The notes beneath the pieces were generated by a model, which searched no databases, was not told the origin of the DNA, and saw only the letters and a program-made list of their open reading frames with translations. A program made the position numbers and the translations under genes. Of a stretch of DNA of 42,125 nt, positions 8,318 to 16,594 are shown in pieces. The stretch's first letter is position 1; every line of letters begins with the position of its first letter. The stretch comes from Streptomyces altiplanensis. GTDB taxonomy: Bacteria; Actinomycetota; Actinomycetes; Streptomycetales; Streptomycetaceae. The stretch lies in assembly GCA_003719395.1 (NCBI GenBank), contig RHMC01000052.1:1-42125 (forward strand), read 5' to 3'.

Positions 8318-8578
8318 TCAGACGATCGAACCGTCCACGAAGCACCAACGCCAGTTCTCTCCGGGCTCGAAGCTGCGCAGCACCGGATGGCCCGTCTCGT
8401 CGAAGTGTCCGGACGCGTGCCGGTGCGGTGACGAGTCGCAGCACCCCACGTGGCCGCACACCAGGCACAGCCGCAGCTGTACGGGGTGGCTGCCGACCGC
8501 CAGGCACTCCGGGCAGGTGCCGCTCAGCGGGGCCGGCTCGGGGTCCGGCAGTGTGGCGACGTGCGGGCACTCGTTCAT
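8318..8578 (-). CDS. UBP-type zinc finger protein
   Basis: An 86-residue protein consisting of one UBP-type (ubiquitin-hydrolase-like) zinc finger. Cys and His ligands are visible in GTCPECLAVG, LRLCLVCGHVGCCD and RHASGHFDETGHPVLRSFE, followed by WRWCFVD. In bacteria this fold is free-standing and of unknown function, since ubiquitin is absent. The start is ATG 8578. It lies upstream of prsH-sigH in the same direction, which corresponds to the gene called ushY in S. coelicolor if my memory of that locus is right, so a link to SigH control is possible but unproven. Confidence 0.85.
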   Translation of the reverse strand: MNECPHVATLPDPEPAPLSGTCPECLAVGSHPVQLRLCLVCGHVGCCDSSPHRHASGHFDETGHPVLRSFEPGENWRWCFVDGSIV

Positions 8579-8625
8579 GATGGCCAGGTTACGGCGTAGG
8601 GGCGGACGAGGGCGGGTGGAAACCG

Positions 8626-10225
8626 ATGGACGCATTGCCACTGCTGGTGCTGGTCGCGGGAAGCGCGGTGATCGCGGGAGCCGCCCGCAGGACGCCCGTG
8701 CCGGCGCCGTTGCTGCTGGTCGCGGCCGGGCTCGCGGCGGCGTACGTCCCCGGGGTGCCGGACTACACGCTGAGCCCGGACATCGTGCTGCCGCTGCTGC
8801 TGCCGCCGCTCCTGTACACGGCCGCGGTGGACAGTTCGTACCTCGACCTGCGGGCGAACATCAGACCCGTCGCCCTCCTGTCGGTCGGCTATGTGCTGTT
8901 CGCGACCGTGACCGTCGGCTACTTCGCGTACCTCGTCGTTCCCGGGCTTCCGCTGACGTCCGCGCTGGTCCTCGGCGCCGTGATCGCGCCGCCCGACGCG
9001 GTGGCCGCGACCGCCATCGCCCGCCGGGTCGGGCTGCCGCCGCGTCATCACCGCGATCCTCAGGGCGAGTCCCTGGTGAACGACGCCACCGCCATCACCG
9101 CCTTCAAGGTCGCGCTGGCGGCCGCGGTGGGGGAGGGCGCGAGCTGGATCGGCGGGGATCGTGGAGTTCGCGGTCGCGGCGGTCGGCGGGGTGGGGGTCG
9201 GGCTGCTGCTGATGGTGCCGCTGCACTGGCTGCGTACGCACCTCAAGGAGCCGCTGCTGCAGAACACGCTGTCACTGCTGATCCCCTTCGTGGCCTACGC
9301 CGCTGCCGAGCACGTACACGCTTCCGGGGTGCTCGCCGTCGTGGTCGTCGCCCTCTACCTGGGCCACCGCTCCTGGCAGGTCGACTTCGCGACCAGGATC
9401 CAGGAGCACGCCGTCTGGAAGATGGTGTCCTTCATCCTCGAATCGGTGGTGTTCGCGCTCATCGGGCTCCAGCTGCCGTACGTCCTGCGCGGACTCGGCC
9501 CCTATGGGGGCGGCCAGGCCTTCTGGTACGCGTTCGCCGTGTTCGTGGCGGTCGTCGTGGCGCGCTTCGTGTGGGTCTTCCCGGCGACGTACCTTCCGCG
9601 GGCCCTCTCCGCGCGCGTCCGCACACGCGAGCCGGGTGTCACCTGGACCTCACCCGTGATCGTCGGATGGGCCGGCATGCGTGGCGTCGTGTCCCTCGCG
9701 ATCGCCTTCTCGATCCCGCTGACCGTCGACCACGGCGAACCGTTCCCCGCGCGGAACCTCGTCCTCTTCCTCACCTTCACGACTGTGATCGCCACACTGG
9801 TCGTACAGGGACTCACCCTCGCGCCGCTGATCCGCCTGCTGAAGCTTCCCCCGCGTGACGTGTACGCCGAGACGCTCGCCGAGGCGCAGGCGCAGAGCGA
9901 GGCGTCCTCGGCCGCCGAGGCGCGGCTGGAGGAACTGCTCGCCGACCGGCGCAATGCACTGCCGCAGCCGCTCGCGGACCGGCTCCGGACCGTTCTGGAG
10001 AGACGTCGCAACGCCGTCTGGGAACGGCTGGGCACGGTCAACGAGGAGACCGGGGAATCGGCGGACGCCACGTACCGGCGTCTCGCCGGGGAGATGATCG
10101 CCACCGAGCGGGCGGTCTTCGTGGAACTGCGCGACCGGCGGCGCATCGACGACGAGATGCTGCGCAGTCTGATGCGCAGGCTGGACCTGGAGGAGGCGGC
10201 GGCCTACCGCACGGATTCCGGCTGA
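8626..10225 (+). CDS. CPA1-family Na+/H+ antiporter, frameshifted
   Basis: A membrane exchanger of about 530 residues with roughly 12 hydrophobic segments and a hydrophilic C-terminal tail of about 120 residues that is probably helical. Family motifs are GAVIAPPDAVAATAIARR (ion-binding Asp) and GESLVNDATAI. The start is ATG 8626. Frame 1 runs to about 9155, where GCGGGGATC has one G too many; frame 2 continues as IVEFAVAAVGGVGVGLLLM. A compensated pair of indels at about 9043-9060 also turns an expected RVITAILEGES-type sequence into RHHRDPQGES. Both look like read errors. Its 3' end overlaps the converging PLP-enzyme gene by 22 bases. Confidence 0.85.
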
Positions 10226-11132
10226 CCCGTGATCACGGCTGCGACGGTGGTGCCGGGCGGGAAGGCGCCCTCGGCGGCGAGCGTGGTCAGCCCGTGCAGC
10301 ATCTTGGCGACGTAGAGCCGCTCCACGGGGAGCCGGTGCCGGTCCTCGAAGTCCGCGGCGAACGCTTCGAGTGCCGGGGTGGTACGGGCGTAGCCGCCGC
10401 AGTGGAAGCGGTCGTCCAGCGTCCAGTCGCCGGCCGGGGCGCCGAAGGCCGTGTGCTGGAGCGCCCGTATCTCCTCGCCGAGGAAGCCGCCCCTGAGGAC
10501 CGGGAATCCGACGACCCGCTGTCCGGGGCCGAGACCGGCGGCGAGCCCGGCTGTGGTCCCGCCGGTGCCGCAGGCGACCCCGACGACGTCGGCGACGCCG
10601 CGCAGCTCCCGCCCGAGTGCGGTGCACCCCTGCACGGCGAGGGCGTTGCTGCCGCCTTCGGGGACGATGTGGACGGGGAGGAGGTCCCGCGCAGCGGTCG
10701 CGGTGGCTCGGCCACGAGGGCGGTGAGCACCTCGGGGTCGTTCTTCGCACGGTACGTCGCCCGGTCCACGAAGTGCAGCCGCATGCCGTCCGCCGCGCAG
10801 CGGGCCAGGGAGGGGTTCAGGGGCCGGCCGGCCAGCTCGTCGCCCCGTACGACGCCGACCGTCGGGAAGCCCAGCAGGCGGCCGGCCGCGGCCGTGGCCC
10901 GCAGATGGTTCGAGTACGCGCCACCGAACGTCAGCACCGTACGGCCCGCCGCCGCGCGCAGGTTCGGCTCCAGCTTGCGCCACTTGTTGCCCGGCAGGTC
11001 CGGGTGGATCAGGTCGTCGCGCTTGAGCAGCAGCCGTACGCCGCGACCGGTGAAGCGCTCGTCCTCGGCCTGCCACAGCGGCGACGGCAGCCGCGGCCGC
11101 AGGCGGGAGAGGTCGAGCGCTTCCTGGGTCAT
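10204..11132 (-). CDS. PLP-dependent D-cysteine desulfhydrase/ACC deaminase family enzyme, frameshifted
   Basis: A fold-type II pyridoxal-phosphate enzyme of about 310 residues. The N-terminal part has KRDDLIHPDLPGNKWRKLE with the PLP lysine, then TFGGAYSNHLRA for substrate and phosphate binding. The second part has the glycine loop ACGTGGTTAGLAAGL and ends ITGQPESVR. The two parts lie in different frames; one G is missing near 10708-10710 (GCCGAGCCACC where GCCGAGGCCACC would restore AEATATAARDLLPVHIVP). Members open 1-aminocyclopropane-1-carboxylate or desulfurate D-cysteine; the sequence alone does not decide. The start is ATG 11132. Confidence 0.85.
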
Positions 11133-11154
11133 GCACCCATTGTCGCCACCGGCG

Positions 11155-11745
11155 TCACGTGAGGCGGTCGTGGATGCGCGCGCGCATCGTGTTCATCGAG
11201 AAGCCGCGCGGGTCTATCTTGCCCGGCTGCCATTCGAGGTGGCCGATGACGGAACGGGAGTTCCACCCGTGGTGCCGGCAGATCGCCGCCGACGCCCGCT
11301 CGATGGCTTCGAGCTGCGCCTCGGGCCACGGGTCTTTGCCGTTGCCGAGGTTCTCGCACTCGAAGCCGTAGAAGTGCCGGTTTCCGTCGGTGTTGGCTTC
11401 GTTGTCGGGCGGCAGCGCCCGCTCGGCGATCACGGCGCGCAGTACCTCGTCGTCGCCCATGCCCGCGTGGTTGGCGCGGCCGTACCCGACCAGGTGGATG
11501 GTGCCGTTCTTGGCGATCACACCGTGGCAGAGCGGGCCCGGGAGGCCCGAATAGCCGTCGCGGCAGATACGGACGGTCTTGGAGGTGCCCGAGGTGACGG
11601 TGTGGTGGATCATCACGCCGTGCACCGGTCCCCAGGGGCCTTTGTGGTTGCGGTTGTGTGTACGCCAGTCGCCGACCTGGACGACGGTGATGCCCTCGTC
11701 TCTCAGTACGTCGAGGAACCTGCTCGCGGACATGGGTGTGGCCAT
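11155..11745 (-). CDS. N-acetylmuramoyl-L-alanine amidase (amidase_2/PGRP fold)
   Basis: A 196-residue zinc amidase that cleaves the bond between N-acetylmuramic acid and the peptide stem. Zinc ligands are visible as the His pair in HGVMIHHTVTSG and the His in SRSVIGHLEWQPGKIDP. Other landmarks are SGLPGPLCHGVIAKNGTIHL and FECENLGNGKDPWPEAQ. There is no signal peptide and no separate cell-wall-binding domain; the N-terminal 30 residues (FLDVLRDEGITVV) are an adaptor often seen in phage-like endolysins. The start is ATG 11745 with AGGAGG at optimal spacing. It may derive from a phage lysin, but no phage genes adjoin it. Confidence 0.9.
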   Translation of the reverse strand: MATPMSASRFLDVLRDEGITVVQVGDWRTHNRNHKGPWGPVHGVMIHHTVTSGTSKTVRICRDGYSGLPGPLCHGVIAKNGTIHLVGYGRANHAGMGDDEVLRAVIAERALPPDNEANTDGNRHFYGFECENLGNGKDPWPEAQLEAIERASAAICRHHGWNSRSVIGHLEWQPGKIDPRGFSMNTMRARIHDRLT

Positions 11746-11977
11746 GACCGCCTCCTTATGTGAGATGCGATCGTCTCGTACCGCTTGCTTGTACCTGAAC
11801 TCGGCTGCCACGGCTATCCGTTCGGACCACGTACGAGCCGATTCGGTCAGTTCCGGCGTCGCGCGGCATGCCCCGTCCACCGGTGATCTAGTCACACCCG
11901 TTTGTGTAATGGCGCAGTGACTCCTTGTCCTGGAAGTCTTTCGGGTGCAGGTCAGCTCATGGGCGAGAGGGAGTCAG

Positions 11978-13393
11978 ATGTCGGTCGAGGCAGGTTCCGG
12001 GATCCGGGAAGAGCAGGCACAACCGCAGCAGCAGAGTCTCGGTACGGCCGCCGCGCGGAACTTGGCCACCACCACCAAGTCCGTCCCGCAGATGCAGGAG
12101 ATCACCTCGCGGTGGCTGCTGCGGATGCTGCCGTGGGTCCAGGTACAGGGCGGCACGTACCGGGTGAACCGCCGGCTCAGCTACTCGGTCGGCGACGGGC
12201 GGGTGACGTTCGTGCAGACAGGGGAGCGCGTCCAGGTCATCCCGGCCGAGCTCTGCGAGCTGCCCGCGCTGCGTACCTTCGGCGACGAGGCGGTGCTCGG
12301 CGAGCTGGCGCAGCGGTGCGAACAGCGGGAGTTCGCGGCCGGTGAAGTGATCGCCGCCTCCGGGGACACCGTGGACACGGTCTACCTGCTGGCGCACGGC
12401 AGGGCCGAGAAGATCGCGGCGGGGGCGTACGACGACGAGGCGGTGCTCGGCGTCCTCGCCGACGGGGCGCACTTCGGCGACCAGGCGCTCGTCGAGCAGG
12501 AGGGCACCTGGGGATACACGGTCCGCGCCGCGACCGCGTGCACCGTGCTGACGCTCTCCCGGCAGGACGTGCTGAGGCTGGCCGACCGCGCGGAGTCGCT
12601 GCGCGACCACCTCACGCAGGTACGGTCACTGCCCCGCCAGCGCACCAACAAATACGGCGAGGCGCCCATCGATCTGTCGGCGGGCCATGTCGGCGAGGCC
12701 GTCGTCCCGCACACGTACGTCGACTACGACGCGGCGCCGCGCGAGTACGAGCTGAGCGTCGCGCAGACCGTGCTGAAGGTCCACAGCCGGGTCGCGGACC
12801 TCTACAACCAGCCGATGAACCAGACCGAGCAGCAGCTGCGGCTCACGGTCGAGGCGTTGCGCGAGCGCCAGGAGCACGAGCTGATCAACCACCGCGAGTT
12901 CGGGCTGCTCCACAACTGCGACTACGGGCAGCGCCTCCAGCCGCACGACGGCGTGCCCAGCCCGGACGACATGGACGAGCTGCTGTCGCGGCGGCGCGGC
13001 TCCAAGCTCTTCCTCGCCCACCCGCGCGCCATCGCCGCCTTCGGGCGCGAGTGCAACAAGCGCGGTCTGAACCCGGAGAGCATCGAGATCGGCGGCAGCC
13101 GGGTGCCCACCTGGCGCGGCGTCCCCATTTTCCCGTGCAACAAGATCCCGGTGAGTGACGCCCGTACGACCTCGATCATCTGCATGCGTACGGGCGAGGC
13201 CGAACAGGGTGTCGTCGGACTCCAGCAGAGCGGCATCCCCGACGAGATCGAACCGAGCCTGTCGGTGCGCTTCATGGGCATCGACGAGCAGGCGATCATC
13301 TCGTACCTGGTCACGGCGTACTACTCGGCGGCGGTGCTGGTGCCGGACGCGCTGGGGGTCCTGGAGAACGTCGAGATCGGCAGGTGGCACTGA
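11978..13393 (+). CDS. Family 2B encapsulin shell protein with internal cNMP-binding-like domain (EshA-like)
   Basis: A 471-residue HK97-fold nanocompartment shell protein of the family 2B (EshA-type) group. Residues 1-60 form the N-terminal arm (RNLATTTKSVPQMQEITSRW, LLRMLPWVQV). Residues of about 98-212 are a cyclic-nucleotide-binding-like insertion (EVIAASGDTVDTVYLLAHG, HFGDQALVEQEGTW). The rest is the capsid core: YELSVAQTVLKVHSRVADLYNQPMNQTEQQ in sequence, then HPRAIAAFGRECNKRGL and ISYLVTAYYSAAVLVPDALG. The phosphate-binding cassette lacks the usual Arg (Thr177-Trp178 there). The start is ATG 11978 with GGGAG upstream. The prenyl synthase 75 bases downstream is the likely cargo. Family membership is by recall of EshA-like sequences. 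Confidence 0.93.
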   Translation: MSVEAGSGIREEQAQPQQQSLGTAAARNLATTTKSVPQMQEITSRWLLRMLPWVQVQGGTYRVNRRLSYSVGDGRVTFVQTGERVQVIPAELCELPALRTFGDEAVLGELAQRCEQREFAAGEVIAASGDTVDTVYLLAHGRAEKIAAGAYDDEAVLGVLADGAHFGDQALVEQEGTWGYTVRAATACTVLTLSRQDVLRLADRAESLRDHLTQVRSLPRQRTNKYGEAPIDLSAGHVGEAVVPHTYVDYDAAPREYELSVAQTVLKVHSRVADLYNQPMNQTEQQLRLTVEALRERQEHELINHREFGLLHNCDYGQRLQPHDGVPSPDDMDELLSRRRGSKLFLAHPRAIAAFGRECNKRGLNPESIEIGGSRVPTWRGVPIFPCNKIPVSDARTTSIICMRTGEAEQGVVGLQQSGIPDEIEPSLSVRFMGIDEQAIISYLVTAYYSAAVLVPDALGVLENVEIGRWH

Positions 13394-13468
13394 GCCCGGC
13401 ACCCGGCCGGGCGGCGGTCCGTGCCCCCGGCCGGGGGCACCGTGCAAGCACTGCTGGAGGAAGTGACC

Positions 13469-14515
13469 GTGACCATGACCGGAGCGGAGGCGGCCGCCAC
13501 CGAGGGGCACGAGGCGGCGGCCCTCCTCGAACGGACCCGCAGTACCGTCAACCCCCAACTGCGCACGGGCGTGGAGAGCCTGCCCGAGTCCATGCGCCGG
13601 ATCGCGATGTACCACTTCGGCTGGGAACAGGCCGACGGCACCCCGGCCGCGGGGCAGGCGGGCAAGGCGATCAGGCCCGCTCTCGTCCTCGCCGCCACCC
13701 AGGCGCTCGGCGGGGACCCTCGCCGGGCCGTGCGGGCGGCGGCGGCCGTGGAGCTCGCGCACAACTTCACGCTGCTCCACGACGACGTCATCGACGAGGA
13801 CCCGACCCGGAGGAACCGGCCCACCGCCTGGAAGGTGTTCGGCGTACCGGACGCGATCGTCGCCGGGGACGCGATGTGCGCCCTCGCGCTGCGGCTGCTC
13901 GCGGAGGATCCGCACCCGGCGGCGGCCAGTGCGTCGGCGCGGCTCGCCGCCTGCGTCATCGAACTGTGCGCGGGACAACAGGCCGACTGTGCATTCGAAC
14001 GGCGCGGGCCCCGGGAGGTGTCGCTCGAAGAGTGCCTCGCCATGGCCGAGGCCAAGACCGGAGCCCTGCTCGGCTGCGCGTGCGCGCTCGGCGCGCTCTA
14101 CGCGGCCGACGAGGAGGAGGTCGCGGCCATGGACGCCTTCGGGCGCGAGGCGGGCCTGGCCTTCCAGCTCATCGACGACCTGATCGGGATCTGGGGCGAT
14201 CCCTCCCACACGGGCAAACCGGCGGGCGCCGATCTGGTCGCCCACAAGAAGTCGCTGCCGGTGGTGGCGGCGCTGGCCTCGGACACCGAGGCCGCCGCCG
14301 AGCTCGCCGCTCTCTACGCGGGGCCGCTGGACGGGGACGCCGTGCGGCGCGCGGCGGACGCCGTCGACCGGGCGGGCGGCCGGGACTGGGCGCAGAGCCA
14401 GGCGGCGGACCGGATGGGCCGGGCCGTGCACCATCTGTCGCGCGCGGTGCCCGACCTGGCGGCGGCGGGGGACCTGCTCGCACTCGCCGAGTTCGTCACC
14501 CGCAGGACACGCTGA
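13469..14515 (+). CDS. Polyprenyl (isoprenyl diphosphate) synthase, probable encapsulin cargo
   Basis: A trans-isoprenyl diphosphate synthase that condenses isopentenyl diphosphate with an allylic diphosphate in a Mg2+-dependent reaction. It shows GKAIRPAL (residues 65-72), the first Asp-rich motif LLHDDVIDED (DDVID at about 105-109) and the second, AFQLIDDLIGIWGD (DD at about 236). The GTG at 13469 lies 8 bases after GGAGG; GTG 13463 and ATG 13475 are close alternatives. The first 35 residues are Ala/Glu/Thr-rich, probably disordered, and are where a cargo-loading segment would be expected. The gap to the shell gene is 75 bases. Product chain length cannot be read with certainty. No terpene cyclase adjoins it, unlike the EshA/2-methylisoborneol loci. 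Confidence 0.92.
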   Translation: MTMTGAEAAATEGHEAAALLERTRSTVNPQLRTGVESLPESMRRIAMYHFGWEQADGTPAAGQAGKAIRPALVLAATQALGGDPRRAVRAAAAVELAHNFTLLHDDVIDEDPTRRNRPTAWKVFGVPDAIVAGDAMCALALRLLAEDPHPAAASASARLAACVIELCAGQQADCAFERRGPREVSLEECLAMAEAKTGALLGCACALGALYAADEEEVAAMDAFGREAGLAFQLIDDLIGIWGDPSHTGKPAGADLVAHKKSLPVVAALASDTEAAAELAALYAGPLDGDAVRRAADAVDRAGGRDWAQSQAADRMGRAVHHLSRAVPDLAAAGDLLALAEFVTRRTR

Positions 14516-14642
14516 CCGCGACGCCGCCGGGTGGTGCGGGGCGCCTGCGGGGGACCGCGGGGCGCCCTTCGCCTCAACTCCAGGATCTGTCAGGGTGGTT
14601 GCGTCAGTTCAGATCCTGATCCTGGAGAAGAGAGGCCGGACT

Positions 14643-15233
14643 GTGGGCGTGGAGATACGACAGGCGGGGGAGAGCGACCGCGAGGCGCTCGTACGGCTGC
14701 TGGACGCGGCCTTCATGGACGACCCGGTGAGCAGCTGGGTCTTCCCCGACCGTGAACACCGCAGTCGCGTGCACGGCACGTTCCTCGGCGTCTTCCTCGA
14801 CGTGGCACTGCGCGAGGGGCGGGTCGACGTCACCGAGGACGGATCCGCCACGGCACTCTGGCTCCAGGTGCCGGCCGGTCTGCCGGAGGAGGACGACACG
14901 CCCGCACGGATGCGGGAGACCGCCGATCCGGACAACGAGCGCGCCGAGATCGTCGGCCGGCTGACCGGCGAAGTGCACCCGCACGACCGGGCGCACGAGT
15001 ACCTGCTGCTCATCGCCGTCTCCCCGGACCGGCAGGGGGAGGGGCTCGGCACCGCGCTGATCCAGCCCGTCCTCGACCGCTGCGACCGCGACGGCGTACC
15101 CGCTTATCTGGAAGCGAGCAGCGAGCGCAGCGGCAGGCTGTACGAGCGTCTCGGTTTCGCCTTCACCGGCCGTACGGTCGACCTGCCCGACGGTCCTCCC
15201 CTGTGGCCCATGTGGCGCGAGCCGGTCGCATAG
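14643..15233 (+). CDS. GNAT-family N-acetyltransferase
   Basis: A protein of about 196 residues with the acetyl-CoA-binding fold. Motif A is visible as LLLIAVSPDRQGEGLGTALIQPVL, with the Q/R-x-x-G-x-G/A loop, followed by YLEASSERSGRLYERLGF (motif B). The N-terminal substrate half contains ALVRLLDAAFMDDPVSSWVF, typical of a broad Streptomyces GNAT group. The start is GTG 14643 (VGVEIRQAGESD). It follows the prenyl synthase by 127 bases in the same direction; whether it belongs to that operon is not clear. The substrate is unknown. Confidence 0.88.
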   Translation: MGVEIRQAGESDREALVRLLDAAFMDDPVSSWVFPDREHRSRVHGTFLGVFLDVALREGRVDVTEDGSATALWLQVPAGLPEEDDTPARMRETADPDNERAEIVGRLTGEVHPHDRAHEYLLLIAVSPDRQGEGLGTALIQPVLDRCDRDGVPAYLEASSERSGRLYERLGFAFTGRTVDLPDGPPLWPMWREPVA

Positions 15234-15247
15234 CGGCTCCGCGGCCC

Positions 15248-15823
15248 TCACTGCGGCGGCAGCGAGCGGGTGACGATCTTCTCCACCAGGGTGCTCAGTT
15301 CGTCCTCCGGGAGCACCTCGGGCAGGGTGAGGACTTCGAGCAGCAGGCCCGTCATGGCCAGACACAGCACCAGCACGTCGTCCGCGTCACCGGGCAGGCC
15401 CGCGTCCAGGTGGAAGCGGATGCTGTCGTCGAGGGCGGCGCGGACGGCGGCGGTGAGCTCCGCGCGCAGCGCGGGGCGCCGGGTGGCTTCCAGACGCAGT
15501 TCGAGCATGGCCAGGTAACCGGTGCGCTCGTCCGCCTGCCGCTGTACGAGCCAGCGCATCAGCTCGGTGACCAGTGCGCGGGAGGGGGCGGGGCGCATGG
15601 CCTCGGCGACCCGGGCCGGGTCGGGGGTCATCCGTACATGGATGTGGCGCCCCGCCTGGGTCAGCAGGTCGTCGCGTCCGGTGAAGTAGTTGGACGCGGT
15701 ACCGGCCGGGCAGCCGGCCCGGGCGTCGACCGCGCGGAACGTCAGCCCGCGCGCCCCTTCCAGGGCCAGCACCTCGATCGCGGCGTCGACGAGAGCGGTC
15801 CTTCGCTCCGGATTACGGGCCAT
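15248..15823 (-). CDS. TetR/AcrR-family transcriptional regulator
   Basis: A 191-residue TetR-type repressor. The N-terminal helix-turn-helix spans about residues 8-52 (LVDAAIEVLALEGARGLTFR, then AGCPAGTASNYFTGRDDLL). The remainder is a helical ligand-binding domain. ATG 15823 is preceded by GGGAAG at seven bases; an in-frame upstream start has no ribosome site. It is divergent from a RibD-like reductase gene, and a 12-bp inverted repeat sits between them, so it probably represses itself and that gene. Confidence 0.9.
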   Translation of the reverse strand: MARNPERRTALVDAAIEVLALEGARGLTFRAVDARAGCPAGTASNYFTGRDDLLTQAGRHIHVRMTPDPARVAEAMRPAPSRALVTELMRWLVQRQADERTGYLAMLELRLEATRRPALRAELTAAVRAALDDSIRFHLDAGLPGDADDVLVLCLAMTGLLLEVLTLPEVLPEDELSTLVEKIVTRSLPPQ

Positions 15824-15861
15824 CGGGCACTTCCCCACTCCCTTTTCGAAAAAGGACCTTG

Positions 15862-15903
15862 CGCAACCACTACAGGTGGAGCACTCTATCCGTAGTGGTT
15901 GCG
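15862..15903. promoter_or_regulatory. Inverted-repeat operator between TetR and RibD-like genes
   Basis: CGCAACCACTAC and GTAGTGGTTGCG form a perfect 12-bp inverted repeat with an 18-base spacer. A shorter palindrome, TTTTCGAAAA, lies at 15843-15852. Both sit in the divergent intergenic region and are the likely binding sites of the TetR protein. A weak hairpin role in the RNA is the alternative. Confidence 0.7.
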
Positions 15904-15966
15904 GGCGGGAAGTACGGCACCCGCCGCCCTCCCGTACCCCCCATGTCTTCCAACCAGAGGATCGGC

Positions 15967-16545
15967 TTGCGCAAGCTCACGTACTACGTCGGTATGTCCA
16001 TCGACGGCTTCATCGCGGCGCCCGACGGTGCCTGCGACTTCTATCCGGTGGGCGAGTCCTTCACGAAGGACTTCCTCGTCGGCGAGTACCCCGACTGCCT
16101 CCCGACCCACGTGCGTCAGCACCTCGGCGCCGATGGGCTGGAGAACAGGCACTTCGACACCATGCTTCAGGGGCGCGCCACGTACGACGCGGCCCTGGAG
16201 ATCGGGATCACCAGTCCGTACAAGCACCTGCGCCAGTACGTCGTGTCGCGCAGCATCGCCACGTCGCCCGACCCCGACGTCGAGATCGTCTCCGGTGATG
16301 TCGCCGCCAAGGTGCGGGAGCTCAAGCAGGAGGACGGGCTCGGCATCTACCTCGCGGGCGGGGCGGATCTGGCCGCGCAGCTGCTGGAGGAGATCGACGA
16401 GCTGGTCGTCAAGGTCTACCCGATCGTGACCGGCGCGGGCATCCCGGTGTTCTCCGCCGAGTTCCGCGTGTTCGACTTCGCGCTCGAATCGACCCGTACC
16501 TTCGACAACGGCACGATTGTCCTGACGTACAGCAAGAAGCGGTAG
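15967..16545 (+). CDS. RibD C-terminal-like dihydrofolate reductase-family protein
   Basis: A protein of about 192 residues of the RibD_C/DHFR-like fold, an NADPH-using reductase family with many uncharacterised members. Characteristic pieces are RKLTYYVGMSIDGFIAAPDG at the N terminus, MLQGRATYDAALEIG, LGIYLAGGADLAAQLLEE (cofactor loop) and DELVVKVYPIVTGAGIPVF. The family usually begins MRKLTYYV, so I chose TTG 15967, which has AGAGGA five bases upstream; ATG 15943 would add eight residues but has no ribosome site. It is probably regulated by the divergent TetR. Function unknown. Confidence 0.87.
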   Translation: MRKLTYYVGMSIDGFIAAPDGACDFYPVGESFTKDFLVGEYPDCLPTHVRQHLGADGLENRHFDTMLQGRATYDAALEIGITSPYKHLRQYVVSRSIATSPDPDVEIVSGDVAAKVRELKQEDGLGIYLAGGADLAAQLLEEIDELVVKVYPIVTGAGIPVFSAEFRVFDFALESTRTFDNGTIVLTYSKKR

Positions 16546-16594
16546 GCGCAGGGTTGTTCGGGGGATCGCGCACGAACGGGCTAAAGTCCGGATC

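Noticed and set aside
12626..14434. A 602-codon minus-strand frame across the encapsulin and prenyl synthase
   Set aside because: It is a codon-bias shadow; both plus-strand genes have strong family motifs and ribosome sites.
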